DNA of 64,000 nt, from IMG/VR virus record IMGVR_UViG_3300030107_002709, positions 1 to 64,000 of that record; one strand, 5' to 3'. Shown here one piece after another: positions 18,042 through 26,864 of the stretch. The notes under the pieces are model-generated. The model saw only the letters and a list, made by a program, of their open reading frames with translations, had not been told where the DNA came from and ran no database searches. A program made the position numbers and the translations under genes. Position 1 is the stretch's first letter; each line of letters begins with the position of its first letter. The DNA is from a virus.

Positions 18042-18604
18042 GACTTTACAAACTGGTTGTGTGTGGGGGTATTCATACTAGCCTGCTTCATAAAATTAGC
18101 AGCAGCACATGTTCTTTTACCAATAGTAATAGGAACTGAATGTTCAGTAATAGATGGAAACATTACTAATAAACCTTCATGTACTGGTATCTCTAACTTG
18201 TCTTCAATAATTAATGGAGCAGCATCGTTATTAATATCTATGTAATAAACACATGAGAAATCTGATGGAAAATGATCGTGTTTCTCTGTCTTATCACCTT
18301 TTTCATATTGAGCTACCCAAAAATTATAAGTAATATAATTTACTGGTTTTTGATAGTAATTCTGAGAGAAAGAACTACAAGCAGTCTCCATTATCCCTAT
18401 CAATTCATCAAAAACAGATGTTTTTTTATGAGTAAGCCAGTCACTTCTCCAAGCTTTAACATTGGTCTTGGTTCCTTCAGGATTATCTTTTCTCCATTGT
18501 AAAACCTCTCTCAATAACTTAGAATTTAATTCCTTATAACCATCTAGGACAGTTGTAAAAATAGGAATATCTTTTTGTACATACTGTAGGGAAACTTGAG
18601 GCAT
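18038..18604 (-). CDS. 2OG-Fe(II) oxygenase-like protein, tandem copy B (188 aa)
   Basis: A jelly-roll oxygenase of the group that includes many short cyanophage 2-oxoglutarate-dependent enzymes. A metal-binding region is visible (HDHFPSDFSCVYYID), a distal His lies in TEHSVP, and a basic residue follows (GKR) that would hold 2-oxoglutarate. It is a paralog of the gene immediately upstream, sharing the framework PIFTT..D.Y and (K/R)AWRS.W.THK. Substrate unknown: such enzymes can hydroxylate protein, nucleic acid or small molecules. Start and upstream stop overlap as TAATG. Confidence 0.72.
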   Translation of the reverse strand: MPQVSLQYVQKDIPIFTTVLDGYKELNSKLLREVLQWRKDNPEGTKTNVKAWRSDWLTHKKTSVFDELIGIMETACSSFSQNYYQKPVNYITYNFWVAQYEKGDKTEKHDHFPSDFSCVYYIDINNDAAPLIIEDKLEIPVHEGLLVMFPSITEHSVPITIGKRTCAAANFMKQASMNTPTHNQFVKS

Positions 18605-19269
18605 TAATCGTATCTACCACCCTTCTGTCTAGTATAGAAATCTTTCTTCTCACCGTAAGTATCATCTCGTAGTTTTTTAAATCCTTTACTCTTGAATCTT
18701 TCCTCTGGTAGCTGCCCTGATGGAGGCGGCTGATATATATCAATTGCTTTCTTAATAAAATTACCAGAAGCAGCCATCCTTCTACCTTTATTTGCTGGTA
18801 CTTTATGATCTAAATGAGCAGGAAATATAACTAACAAACCATTCTCAGGTTGTATTGTCTCACCCTCAATAATTAAAGGTGAACATCCTTCTTCACAATC
18901 AACATAATACACACAAGAGAACTCAGAAGGAAAATGATTATGTTCCATAGTCTCATCCCCATCATCATAGTCCATCACCCAAAAATTAAAGGTCTCAAAC
19001 TTAGCGTCAGGTTCATTGTAATAAGCATCAGCAACATAATCAACAGCAGACACCATTATTTTTACTAAAGGATCAAATACTTTTGTTATCTTATGGGTGA
19101 ACCAATGACTTCTCCAAGCTCTAACATTACTCTCAATCCCTTGAGGATTTTGCTTTCGCATTTCAAGTATATGCTTCTTTACATGATAATTAATTGATTG
19201 ATAATCATCAATTATGGTAGTAAATATTGGAGTCTTTTTCTCTACAAATCGTGCGTCAATTTTAGGCAT
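18604..19269 (-). CDS. 2OG-Fe(II) oxygenase-like protein, tandem copy A (221 aa)
   Basis: Same family as its downstream neighbour. The metal-binding segment is HNHFPSEFSCVYYVD (around residues 112-126), with a distal His in LDHKVP and a following GRR. Compared with copy B it has an extra ~35-residue basic C-terminal tail (DFYTRQKGGRYD). Tandem duplication followed by divergence is the simplest origin. Substrate not predictable from sequence. It overlaps the GIY-YIG-like gene by eight bases. Confidence 0.72.
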   Translation of the reverse strand: MPKIDARFVEKKTPIFTTIIDDYQSINYHVKKHILEMRKQNPQGIESNVRAWRSHWFTHKITKVFDPLVKIMVSAVDYVADAYYNEPDAKFETFNFWVMDYDDGDETMEHNHFPSEFSCVYYVDCEEGCSPLIIEGETIQPENGLLVIFPAHLDHKVPANKGRRMAASGNFIKKAIDIYQPPPSGQLPEERFKSKGFKKLRDDTYGEKKDFYTRQKGGRYD

Positions 19270-19693
19270 AATCTTTTCTGTAGTACCGTCCTAGTATGTT
19301 ACTATTGTAGTATGCTGGTGTCCCATCATCCAAGGTCTCTTGCAAGACATTATTAAGAAACAATTGTTTAGTTTCCTCATAATTTACCTTTCCTTTTGTT
19401 GGATGTGTTGAAAGGATTTGTCTCTTGAATGCTGAGTTCCCAAGTAGTTTTCTATCTGCTTTAAGTTCGTCAGAGCTTCCGTAGTATTTTTTCCAGTCAC
19501 TCTCAGACGTAACCCTTCTCTTACCACCTCTAGGTTTACGCTTTGACCAGAAATATTTTCTTCCGATGTATTGCCTACCCGATTGCAAATTAGTAATCCT
19601 GTAGACAAAACCGAACTGGTCGCCAATACTGTCAGTAAGGAAAGGTTCACCCTCATATAACCAGGGGTTTTCATAAACTCCCTCTTCAGCCAT
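19262..19693 (-). CDS. GIY-YIG-like nuclease (143 aa)
   Basis: The N-terminal catalytic signature of the GIY-YIG superfamily is recognisable: F-V-Y at residues 29-31, then YIG at 42-44, followed by the catalytic-type Arg (R45), and later YYGSSDEL. Members make single-strand nicks or double-strand cuts and include homing endonucleases and repair or restriction enzymes. A C-terminal YYNSNI segment could contribute the conserved Asn. It sits directly downstream of a DNA methyltransferase. Whether it is a homing-type enzyme, a host-DNA nuclease or a partner of the methylase cannot be decided here. Confidence 0.65.
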   Translation of the reverse strand: MAEEGVYENPWLYEGEPFLTDSIGDQFGFVYRITNLQSGRQYIGRKYFWSKRKPRGGKRRVTSESDWKKYYGSSDELKADRKLLGNSAFKRQILSTHPTKGKVNYEETKQLFLNNVLQETLDDGTPAYYNSNILGRYYRKDYA

Positions 19694-19721
19694 TTCATAA
19701 TTTTTATATCTCTAGCCATAT

Positions 19722-20684
19722 TTATCCTACTAATCTTTCCTCTGTATGAGCACCACACTCGACTAGTGCAGCTTGTGCTATCTTTAGAGCATCATCACTA
19801 ACATCACAGACAGTACAGTCACGATCAAGATTAAATGCTGCTACAGCAGTGGTTCCAGACCCACAAAAAGGGTCAAAAACTGTCCCATCTTTAGGACATG
19901 ATGACTTGATGATCCTTTCCAATAACTTTACGGGTTTCTGGGTAGGATACTTACGCTTATTCTTCTCTGATCTAGAGATGAAATGTATATCATCCCAGAA
20001 ATTTTGAATAGGAGACCCCTTAGACTCAGATAGATAGATCTTCTTGTATGGTAGGTTGTTACCATAATGAATCAGACCTTGAGCATCAAGCTCTTTAGTC
20101 TTATCGAAGTCAAATCTCCACCCATACTCAGGATCATACATCTTATACTGATACTTATGACCTGGTCTAGACTTCTCACCAGTCAGTTTGCCTAGTGCAT
20201 AGAAACCTTTCTCATCCTTATTCTTAAATGAGTTGGCTTCATAGGTAGGATCTAGTGGTTGGTACTGCACATCAAAATATGGGTCACCTTTACGGAAAGT
20301 CATGATAGAATCAACGATGTTGCCCCATCCCTTCTTAATGTTATTCTTTGGACCTGACCTCTTCCATGATATATTGGTGTAAAACTTACTTCTAACCTCT
20401 TTAGTAAGGTCACCTAGTACCAGTGCATTACTATCAAAGTTATTGTGGCAGTACAACCAACCATTTGGTTTCAGTGCTGCATAACAGTCTTGTATTACGG
20501 TAGCATACCACTCAATATATGCATCAGTTGACTCCCATTTATCATCAAAGGAGACCTTCTTGTCCTCTTCAAACATGAAGAACTCCCTATCGAGACCGAA
20601 GGGAGGGTCGATGTATATTAGGTCGTATTTTTCGCCATAATTATTGAGGTTTTCAACCCTCTCTTTTCTCAATTTGATCGTCAT
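19722..20684 (-). CDS. Site-specific DNA methyltransferase, beta-type motif order (320 aa)
   Basis: Motif IV DPPF is at residues 26-29 and the SAM-binding motif I DPFCGSGTT near residues 271-280. DPPx before FxGxG is the order of beta-class N6-adenine or N4-cytosine methyltransferases. KYPTQKPVKLLERII just before motif I is typical. It would methylate phage DNA to evade host restriction or mark it for regulation; recognition site not predictable. It is followed by a GIY-YIG-like nuclease. A second methylase (Dam-like) is encoded at about 42.5 kb. Confidence 0.88.
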   Translation of the reverse strand: MTIKLRKERVENLNNYGEKYDLIYIDPPFGLDREFFMFEEDKKVSFDDKWESTDAYIEWYATVIQDCYAALKPNGWLYCHNNFDSNALVLGDLTKEVRSKFYTNISWKRSGPKNNIKKGWGNIVDSIMTFRKGDPYFDVQYQPLDPTYEANSFKNKDEKGFYALGKLTGEKSRPGHKYQYKMYDPEYGWRFDFDKTKELDAQGLIHYGNNLPYKKIYLSESKGSPIQNFWDDIHFISRSEKNKRKYPTQKPVKLLERIIKSSCPKDGTVFDPFCGSGTTAVAAFNLDRDCTVCDVSDDALKIAQAALVECGAHTEERLVG

Positions 20685-20708
20685 AATAATTTTCCCACGG
20701 ATCGGGTA

Positions 20709-20957
20709 TTAAATTCCTTGGTCTTTCTGGTTCTGGAAGAACTCCTTCAGGCTCGACTGGCAGTTGGGTGGTTCTGGGTCTTTGATACCCTTCTTCCTCT
20801 TCCAGTCGTTGTGCATCGCTTGCATCAACCAACTCTGAGATAGACTCTTCGGTCCATTCATCAGCAATTCTCTGTTCAGTTTGCCGTGAGCTTTCATACC
20901 GAGGTATTCTTCTCTCCACGACTCGTCTCGTGGTTCGGGTTCTGTACTTTGAGTCAT
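20709..20957 (-). CDS. Conserved small cyanophage protein (82 aa)
   Basis: A hydrophilic, helical protein containing EEYLGMKAHGKLNRELL and KSLSQSWLMQAMHNDW, a type I recall next to nrdB in cyanomyoviruses but without known function. Its ATG overlaps the nrdB stop (ATGA), which favours this frame over the alternative overlapping frame at 20653-20991. Confidence 0.55.
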   Translation of the reverse strand: MTQSTEPEPRDESWREEYLGMKAHGKLNRELLMNGPKSLSQSWLMQAMHNDWKRKKGIKDPEPPNCQSSLKEFFQNQKDQGI

Positions 20958-22084
20958 AATTTGAAATCAGCGAAAGTATCTTTCTTAACATCTTGTTTTA
21001 TACTCCCTATCATATAGCTTTCAACCTCTGTCTCCTGTGGTGCTACTTGGAGTCCTTTAGAAGACAACCAGTGTGCAGTCCAAGGGAGTGGATTATTGGC
21101 TAGCGGTGTATCGTATATAGGTTTCAACCCCATCGATTTTAACCTACGGTTAGCAGTCCATTCAACATACTTCTGTAATAATACATCATTAAGTCCAATT
21201 ATGCTACCATCCTTAAACAAATACTCTGCCCACTCCTTTTCTTCTTGAACACACTCCCTAAACATTTGGTAAACATTCTCTTCTTCTTCCTTAGCAATCT
21301 CTACCATGTCTGGATCGTCACCTTCATTCCACTTGTTTAGTATATTGTTCGTGACTCCCATGTGTTGTGACTCATCACGAGCAATAAGGGAGATAATCTT
21401 TGCTGATCCTTCAAGTAACTTGAGCTCACCAAAGGCAAAGCTGCAAGCGAAAGAGACATAAAAGCGAATACCTTCAAGAATGTATACATTAGCAACTGCC
21501 CTATAAAGTTTACGTTTAAGATCCTTCAGTGTCCACTCAGCATTAGGATGTTCTTTCCATCCATCCTTCCATAAGTTACTTTGTCCATATTCCTGTGCAT
21601 AATTAATGAAATCATCATATGCTTTAGTCACTGACTGAGCACGTGCAAGTATCTTATCATCATCAAGAATAGTATCAAAGACCTCAGATGGATCTGGATA
21701 TACATTTTTAATGATGTGAGTGTATGACCTACTATGAATCATCTCCATAGTCTGCCATATATTCATACAACCTTCAAGCTCAGGTAGTGAACAGTATGGA
21801 GCAAAAGCCATACCAGGAGCACGACCTTGTACACTGTCCAAGAGGATTTGATACTTGAGATTGCTAGTAAATATGTGTTTCTGTGCTGCATTTAAAGTCT
21901 GATAATCTGCCCGATCTTTCTGGAGTGATACCTCTTCAGGTCTCCAGAAAAATCCTAATTGTGTCTGTGTTAGCTTGTCGAAGATAGGATATTTAAACTT
22001 ATCATATCTTTGTACTCCTAAAGGAGGACCAAAGAACATCTGTCCTTTGGTAGTATCAACTTTCTTCGTATTGAAGACGGTCAT
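20954..22084 (-). CDS. nrdB: Class Ia ribonucleotide reductase small subunit NrdB
   Basis: NrdB generates the tyrosyl radical needed by NrdA to make deoxyribonucleotides. The ligand/radical segment EMIHSRSYTHII gives E114, H117 and radical Y121 in the canonical E-x2-H-x3-Y spacing. A second ligand pair is in ARDESQHMG. The C-terminal tail (FADFKL) is the hydrophobic peptide that docks onto NrdA. I place the start at the ATG at 22084 (MTVFNTKK), 13 bases after the nrdA stop, because an earlier start would overlap nrdA. Length 376 aa is normal for the family. Confidence 0.93.
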   Translation of the reverse strand: MTVFNTKKVDTTKGQMFFGPPLGVQRYDKFKYPIFDKLTQTQLGFFWRPEEVSLQKDRADYQTLNAAQKHIFTSNLKYQILLDSVQGRAPGMAFAPYCSLPELEGCMNIWQTMEMIHSRSYTHIIKNVYPDPSEVFDTILDDDKILARAQSVTKAYDDFINYAQEYGQSNLWKDGWKEHPNAEWTLKDLKRKLYRAVANVYILEGIRFYVSFACSFAFGELKLLEGSAKIISLIARDESQHMGVTNNILNKWNEGDDPDMVEIAKEEEENVYQMFRECVQEEKEWAEYLFKDGSIIGLNDVLLQKYVEWTANRRLKSMGLKPIYDTPLANNPLPWTAHWLSSKGLQVAPQETEVESYMIGSIKQDVKKDTFADFKL

Positions 22085-22097
22085 ACCACTGATTCCA

Positions 22098-24413
22098 TCA
22101 GATTTTGCAGCTATCACAGTCTTCCTCCTCGGTAGCAAATATGTCGTCTAGAAGATTTTGAACTGATTCTTTATTTGAATCCAGATCAACCTCATCTGTT
22201 TTACTATCATATGTATTCTGGTAGTAAGATGTCTTCCAACCATATTTGTAAGTTGTTAGCAAATCTTGAGCCATCACTGAGGTAGGAACCTCATTGTTCT
22301 CAAACTGTTGAGGATTATAACTCCAATTACCACTGATTGCTTGGTCAAAGAACTTCTGCATCACTGCTACTATATTAACATAACCAGCATTAGAAGGCAT
22401 ATCCCAAAGGAGCGTGTAATTATTCTTAAGGGTGGCAATGTTAGGTACGATCTGTTTAAGTGGTCCCTTCTTAGACTTCTTCGTTGAGATATAATCTCTG
22501 GGTGGTTCAATACCATTTGTAGCATTAGAGACAACAGATGAGGACTCTGAAGGCATCTGTGCCGATAGAGTGCTATGTCTGAGTCCGTGAATTCTGATAG
22601 ACTCTCTAAGTTCTTCCCAGTCATAGTTAAGTTTGTTGGGTACAATTTCATCTACATCTTTTTTGTAAGTATCTATGGGTAGATAACCATCAAAATACTT
22701 TGTTTGACTGAATCCATCACAAGATCCTTTCTCTTCAGCAATCTTATTAGATGCTTTGAGTAGATTGTATTGGAATGCTTCAGTCAAGTCATGAACTAAC
22801 TTCCATGCTTCTGGATCCTCATACTTAACACCATTCTTAGCAAGATAATGTGCTAAACCAATGTATCCTATACCAAGAGAACGTCTAGCAAGGGTGCTCT
22901 TACGTGCTGCTTCCACTGGATACTTCTGATAATCAATTAACTCTTCTAGAGCTCGTACAGATAGATCACAAAGCTCTTCCATCTCCTCTAAGTTACGTAG
23001 TTTACCCACGTTAACAGCAGATAAAATACACAATGCTATCTCACCACCACCATCGATATGTTGAATAGGATCTGTAGGTAGAGTGATCTCCTGACAGAGA
23101 TTACTCATGTATACTTTATCCTTAAAGGATGAATGAGTGTTACAATGGTCAATATTCATGATGTAAATACGACCAGTCTCTGCTCTCTCCTTTAAGAGGT
23201 CGAGAATAAGCTCTTGTGCTCCAATGGTACTTCTTGGGACGGTTGGGTCGGACTCGAATTGAGTATAGAGTTCGTCAAAGGTATCGCCACCAAAAGCGTC
23301 ATAGAGCCCAGGAACATCATGAGGGCTGAATAGGCTAATAGTACCGTTCGTGATAAATCGCTCATAGAATAATTTAGATAATTGTATGCTGTAGTCTAAC
23401 TTTCTGACTCGGTTGTCTTCTGTTCCTTTGTTGTTTTTGAGGACGAGGATGTCTTCGATTTCTTGATGCCAGATAGGAAAGTGGACAGTAGCTGACCCTC
23501 CTCTGATGCCGTTTTGCGTACAGCATCTAACAGTACTCTCGAATTTTTTAAGGAAGGGGACCACACCTGTGTGTTGAACTTCTCCACCACGGATTTTGCT
23601 GTTGATGCCCCTGATTCTGCCTGCGTTAATACCGATACCAGCCCTCTGTGCGACATATTTGCCAATAGCCATGTCGCTGCTAAAGATACTATCGAGGGTG
23701 TCATCAATATCAACCAGAACACAAGATGCAAATTGACGAATAGGTGTTCTGACTCCTGCAATGACTGGTGTTGGGATGTTGATGTAGTGTCTGCTGATTG
23801 CGTTGTAGTATCTTCGGACATAATCCAGTCTCGTTTCTAAGGGATAGCTTTGAAAGAGAGTAGTAGCAATCATTATATACATGTACTGCGGTGTCTCATA
23901 CACCTCATTAGTACTACGATCTTGTACAAGATACTTATCTGCTACTTGTCTAAGACCAGCGTATGTAAACAATAGATCACGATCATGATCTATCCACGAA
24001 TCAATTTTATCCCACTCTTCTTTGGTGTATTTAGATAATATGCTACCATCGTATACACCTTTTGTTACACACGCTGTAGCATGATCAAATAGATGGGGGT
24101 ATCCCTTTGGCCATTGAGAACCAAACACCTGCTTTCTAAGTCCATACAGAAGCAATCTAGCAGCAGCAAATTGATAATTAGGTTGCTCTAAACTAATCAG
24201 ATCACTCGCAGATCTAACAAGAATTTCTTGAATATCTTGTGTCTCTATTCCATCATAGAATTGTAGACCAGAATTCATTTCTATTTGGGATGCACTAACA
24301 CCACTACCAAGACCTTCACAAGCGTCTGCTACTACTCTATGAATCTTTTCAAGGTTTAACCCCTCTATAGCACCATCACGCTTATGTACTTTAATGTCTG
24401 TTCCGTTGCTCAT
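22098..24413 (-). CDS. nrdA: Ribonucleotide reductase large subunit NrdA
   Basis: The catalytic subunit reducing ribonucleotides. It has an N-terminal ATP-cone-like start (KVHKRDGAIEGLNLEKIHRV), the finger-loop region of class I enzymes and a C-terminal redox pair CDSC that would be re-reduced by the phage glutaredoxin. The first ATG is at 24413 (MSNGTDIKVHKRDG); the longer frame begins at TTG. The start overlaps the gp61 stop (ATGA). About 771 aa is typical for phage NrdA. Together with NrdB, MazG and TalC it supports nucleotide supply during replication. Confidence 0.95.
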   Translation of the reverse strand: MSNGTDIKVHKRDGAIEGLNLEKIHRVVADACEGLGSGVSASQIEMNSGLQFYDGIETQDIQEILVRSASDLISLEQPNYQFAAARLLLYGLRKQVFGSQWPKGYPHLFDHATACVTKGVYDGSILSKYTKEEWDKIDSWIDHDRDLLFTYAGLRQVADKYLVQDRSTNEVYETPQYMYIMIATTLFQSYPLETRLDYVRRYYNAISRHYINIPTPVIAGVRTPIRQFASCVLVDIDDTLDSIFSSDMAIGKYVAQRAGIGINAGRIRGINSKIRGGEVQHTGVVPFLKKFESTVRCCTQNGIRGGSATVHFPIWHQEIEDILVLKNNKGTEDNRVRKLDYSIQLSKLFYERFITNGTISLFSPHDVPGLYDAFGGDTFDELYTQFESDPTVPRSTIGAQELILDLLKERAETGRIYIMNIDHCNTHSSFKDKVYMSNLCQEITLPTDPIQHIDGGGEIALCILSAVNVGKLRNLEEMEELCDLSVRALEELIDYQKYPVEAARKSTLARRSLGIGYIGLAHYLAKNGVKYEDPEAWKLVHDLTEAFQYNLLKASNKIAEEKGSCDGFSQTKYFDGYLPIDTYKKDVDEIVPNKLNYDWEELRESIRIHGLRHSTLSAQMPSESSSVVSNATNGIEPPRDYISTKKSKKGPLKQIVPNIATLKNNYTLLWDMPSNAGYVNIVAVMQKFFDQAISGNWSYNPQQFENNEVPTSVMAQDLLTTYKYGWKTSYYQNTYDSKTDEVDLDSNKESVQNLLDDIFATEEEDCDSCKI

Positions 24414-25396
24414 ACTTTTTTCCAATCGTTAAGTCTAAGGTTTGCTTCTAGTCCGTAGTATACATTAGATTCTACCACGGTTTGTACGTTATGTCCAGCT
24501 AAGAACATATCATTGATGTCCTTCTCCTGTATATTCTTAGGCCATATTACGACCTTATCTCCTCTGTCCACGGATCGGGAGATTCTACTGACGATTTCTC
24601 TGTTGCGTGGTTCATTATCATAAACCCAAATATAATCGCTCCAACTATACGTCCGAGGATCAACATCGGAGCCAGCCATAGCAACCGAGTTTTTAAGAAA
24701 TGTCGCATCGAATGGTCCTTCTGTAATGTAAACTGGTTTATCCTTATTAATCCTATCCAATCCAAAGATCTTAGGTCTGCTCTCATCAAGCATGATCGTG
24801 ATATACCTCATCTTTGCCGTAGGGGCTAACGATCTTCCTTGATACCCAAAGAGCTTACCATCACTGTCTTTGAATGGTATAATTATTCTCGGACTATCTT
24901 TTCTTGCTGTATCATATGTCTTCTTCTGCTTGTTTGTCCAAGCTTTAAACTTAGGACAATAGTAGAAGTAATCTAGGCATTTGATCTGCCTATCTTCTAA
25001 ATATTTTCTTGCTGGATGTGAGGTATTTAGCTCTGAAATCTTCTCTAAATCAATTGTATTGAAAGTAGGATTTTTGAACTTAAATTTTGGTTCGGGTGTG
25101 AATGTACGTGACCCAGTTTTGTCTCCACTACGAAACTTCTCCATGATATATCGGTCATGGAGTAATGGATCCTGATCCTTCAGAAAATTTGATAGTGTTC
25201 TACCTACACCACAATTGTGACACTTGTAAACATAATCATTCTTTATCTGAAAGATGTATCCCCTAGCTTTATTCTTATGCTTTTTAGAGTCTCCACAGTA
25301 AGGACACCTAAAATTATAAAGACCTCTCTTCTTATTTGAAAAGAGGTTAAGCCTGTGAGATACTAGTGTTATGTACTGTTCGTCTAGTACGGACAT
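24410..25396 (-). CDS. 61: DNA primase (T4 gp61-like)
   Basis: Synthesises RNA primers for lagging-strand replication together with the gp41 helicase. A zinc-binding domain is visible at residues 31-62 (CPYC ... CHNC), followed by a TOPRIM-like region near residues 205-260 (VYITEGPFDATFL, then WVYDNEP) with the conserved Glu and Asp residues. Length 328 aa fits T4 gp61. It is followed by nrdA with an ATGA overlap. A short inverted repeat lies just upstream of its ATG. Confidence 0.9.
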   Translation of the reverse strand: MSVLDEQYITLVSHRLNLFSNKKRGLYNFRCPYCGDSKKHKNKARGYIFQIKNDYVYKCHNCGVGRTLSNFLKDQDPLLHDRYIMEKFRSGDKTGSRTFTPEPKFKFKNPTFNTIDLEKISELNTSHPARKYLEDRQIKCLDYFYYCPKFKAWTNKQKKTYDTARKDSPRIIIPFKDSDGKLFGYQGRSLAPTAKMRYITIMLDESRPKIFGLDRINKDKPVYITEGPFDATFLKNSVAMAGSDVDPRTYSWSDYIWVYDNEPRNREIVSRISRSVDRGDKVVIWPKNIQEKDINDMFLAGHNVQTVVESNVYYGLEANLRLNDWKKV

Positions 25397-25436
25397 CCAA
25401 TACCTTTATAGTACTCACTACTATACTAGAAAAATT

Positions 25437-25808
25437 CTATTTCGTCAACTCTGCTTGTGACGGTTGAAATGCTGGTCCAATAATTTTTTGTCCGATTGGA
25501 CTAACGATGAAAGATATAATAGAAAGAGCACCAAAAATAGTCCACATTTTCTTTTCCATGACCCTAAGACGGTCATCAACCTTTCGTATATCTCTTTCAC
25601 AACCCCTCTTTATATCTAGTGCTTGACGGTTTACTTCACGATGGACTGACTCGATCTTCTCAAAGAGAACACCATCAATCCTATCTTGCTTGTCCAACTT
25701 TTCATTGTGGACGGCAAGAAGGTTTCCCATCTTAACTGAATTGTCTTGGAGAGTATCAACTACTTTCTCCAGCCGCTCTATTATAGCAGCGTTGATACTC
25801 TCAGCCAT
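25437..25808 (-). CDS. Coiled-coil protein with C-terminal membrane segment (123 aa)
   Basis: Residues 1-88 form a long charged heptad-like helix (LEKVVDTLQDN ... VDDRLRVMEKKM). A single hydrophobic segment follows at ~89-106 (WTIFGALSIISFIVSPIG) and a short polar tail. This layout resembles haemolysin XhlA-like or tail-associated membrane proteins of phages. Function unknown: a lysis accessory or membrane-tethering role is possible. The start overlaps the upstream gene's stop by one base. Confidence 0.55.
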   Translation of the reverse strand: MAESINAAIIERLEKVVDTLQDNSVKMGNLLAVHNEKLDKQDRIDGVLFEKIESVHREVNRQALDIKRGCERDIRKVDDRLRVMEKKMWTIFGALSIISFIVSPIGQKIIGPAFQPSQAELTK

Positions 25809-26530
25809 TAGGTGTTGCGAATTGCGAAATCCAGAGCAGACTGGAAGGTTGACGCATCCTTATTCAACATAAATCTATACTGCTGTTGTTGCTCGTCACC
25901 CAATTGAGCATAGGCAGCTGCTATCTTCTTAGCAGAGAAGTTATCTAAATTCTGTTCGGACTTATCAGCAAAAGTAATCTTAGCAAATTCTGTTTCTCCT
26001 CTAGGATTAAGTTCTGATGTCGCTACTTGTAATGCTACATCTAAAGCATCTTGTGTCGCTGTACTTTCAGTCATAATGTTATCACCTGTGTGTTCCACTT
26101 CATTCTTTTGTAATTTTTTAGTTTGACTAGAAGCTTTCTTCTTGAAGTCAGATAGACGAGCCTTCATAAGGATGTCCATTTCCTTAGACTTGTCTTGCAT
26201 TCCTTTCTTAGCTTGGTCTTTCTTTTTTTGAAGTTGCTTCTGCCTCTTCAATTTTTTCATTTGACCAATCTGCTTTTGAGCACGTTCTGTTTCAGTAGGT
26301 GCTGCTTCAGAAATAGTTGTTTCTAGATCTTCTTTCATTTTCTTACGCTTTTGTATACGAGAGAGCATAGTTTTAGCACCTTTAGTGCGACCATCTACCA
26401 TATCCTGATTCGCTTTTTTATATTTGCGAGCAGATTTAGCATTAACAAATACGAACGCTGGAGGCATACTAAGAGCAGCACCATCGCCAGCCATCATCTC
26501 TTTTATATTAGATTGAGTTGACGTAGACAT
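25808..26530 (-). CDS. Lys/Gln-rich probable virion or core protein (240 aa)
   Basis: A very basic, helix-rich central region (residues ~40-140) is dominated by Lys, Gln and Met, and a more acidic C-terminal third contains AKKIAAAYAQLGDEQQQQYRF. The composition is similar to internal or scaffold proteins of T4-like phages, but no family is recognised. A late-type box AATAAATA lies 17 bases upstream of the ATG, which supports late expression. Confidence 0.55.
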   Translation of the reverse strand: MSTSTQSNIKEMMAGDGAALSMPPAFVFVNAKSARKYKKANQDMVDGRTKGAKTMLSRIQKRKKMKEDLETTISEAAPTETERAQKQIGQMKKLKRQKQLQKKKDQAKKGMQDKSKEMDILMKARLSDFKKKASSQTKKLQKNEVEHTGDNIMTESTATQDALDVALQVATSELNPRGETEFAKITFADKSEQNLDNFSAKKIAAAYAQLGDEQQQQYRFMLNKDASTFQSALDFAIRNT

Positions 26531-26859
26531 TCTTGATCAATATCAGTATTTATTGTAGGTGGTAGTCTATCCAGAAAACACATAAAAGCTTTCAGTATAG
26601 ACCAATGTGATGCATCTATCTTAAAGAATAGCAACGGTGTTGCTGCATCACCAAATGCATTATATAGTATTATAATATGATTTAGGATCAAATGAACCTT
26701 GAAATCTCCACTAGTTTCATATCTCCTCAGAAGTCTCTTAATATATTTGAAGCGTTTTAAATCTTCTTCAAAGTCTTCGTAGGTTACTGAGAGTGGGTTA
26801 TCATAATTTTTAATAGCAAACATTAACCAGTTGTCCTGGTTCAATTCATCAAAATTCAT
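26503..26859 (-). CDS. Conserved hypothetical protein (118 aa)
   Basis: A mostly helical, Leu/Asp-rich soluble protein (YEDFEEDLKRFKYIKRLLRRY, then LILNHIIILYNAFGDAA). I recall similar short proteins near virion genes in cyanomyoviruses, without assigned function. It overlaps the start of the Lys-rich gene by 28 bases and begins 6 bases after the Ig-domain gene ends. Confidence 0.6.
   Translation of the reverse strand: MNFDELNQDNWLMFAIKNYDNPLSVTYEDFEEDLKRFKYIKRLLRRYETSGDFKVHLILNHIIILYNAFGDAATPLLFFKIDASHWSILKAFMCFLDRLPPTINTDIDQECLRQLNLI
26547..26554 (-). promoter_or_regulatory. Late-type promoter box AATAAATA
   Basis: Minus-strand AATAAATA lies 17 bases upstream of the ATG at 26530, inside the end of the 118-aa gene. 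It matches seven of eight positions of the T4 late consensus. Confidence 0.45.
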
Positions 26860-26864
26860 TTACA

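Noticed and set aside
19384-19758. 124-aa minus-strand frame
   Set aside because: Shadow of the GIY-YIG-like gene and of the methyltransferase end; it lacks any motif.
20653-20991. 112-aa minus-strand frame overlapping the 82-aa gene
   Set aside because: It overlaps nrdB, the 82-aa gene and the methyltransferase in another frame. The 82-aa frame has the ATGA coupling to nrdB and a sequence like known cyanophage small proteins.
22085-22138. Upstream start for nrdB at 22138
   Set aside because: It would overlap the nrdA end by 41 bases; NrdB homologs begin close to the MTVFNTKK position.
23396-23821. 141-aa Ser/Thr-rich minus-strand frame
   Set aside because: Lies wholly inside nrdA in another frame; nrdA is unambiguous.
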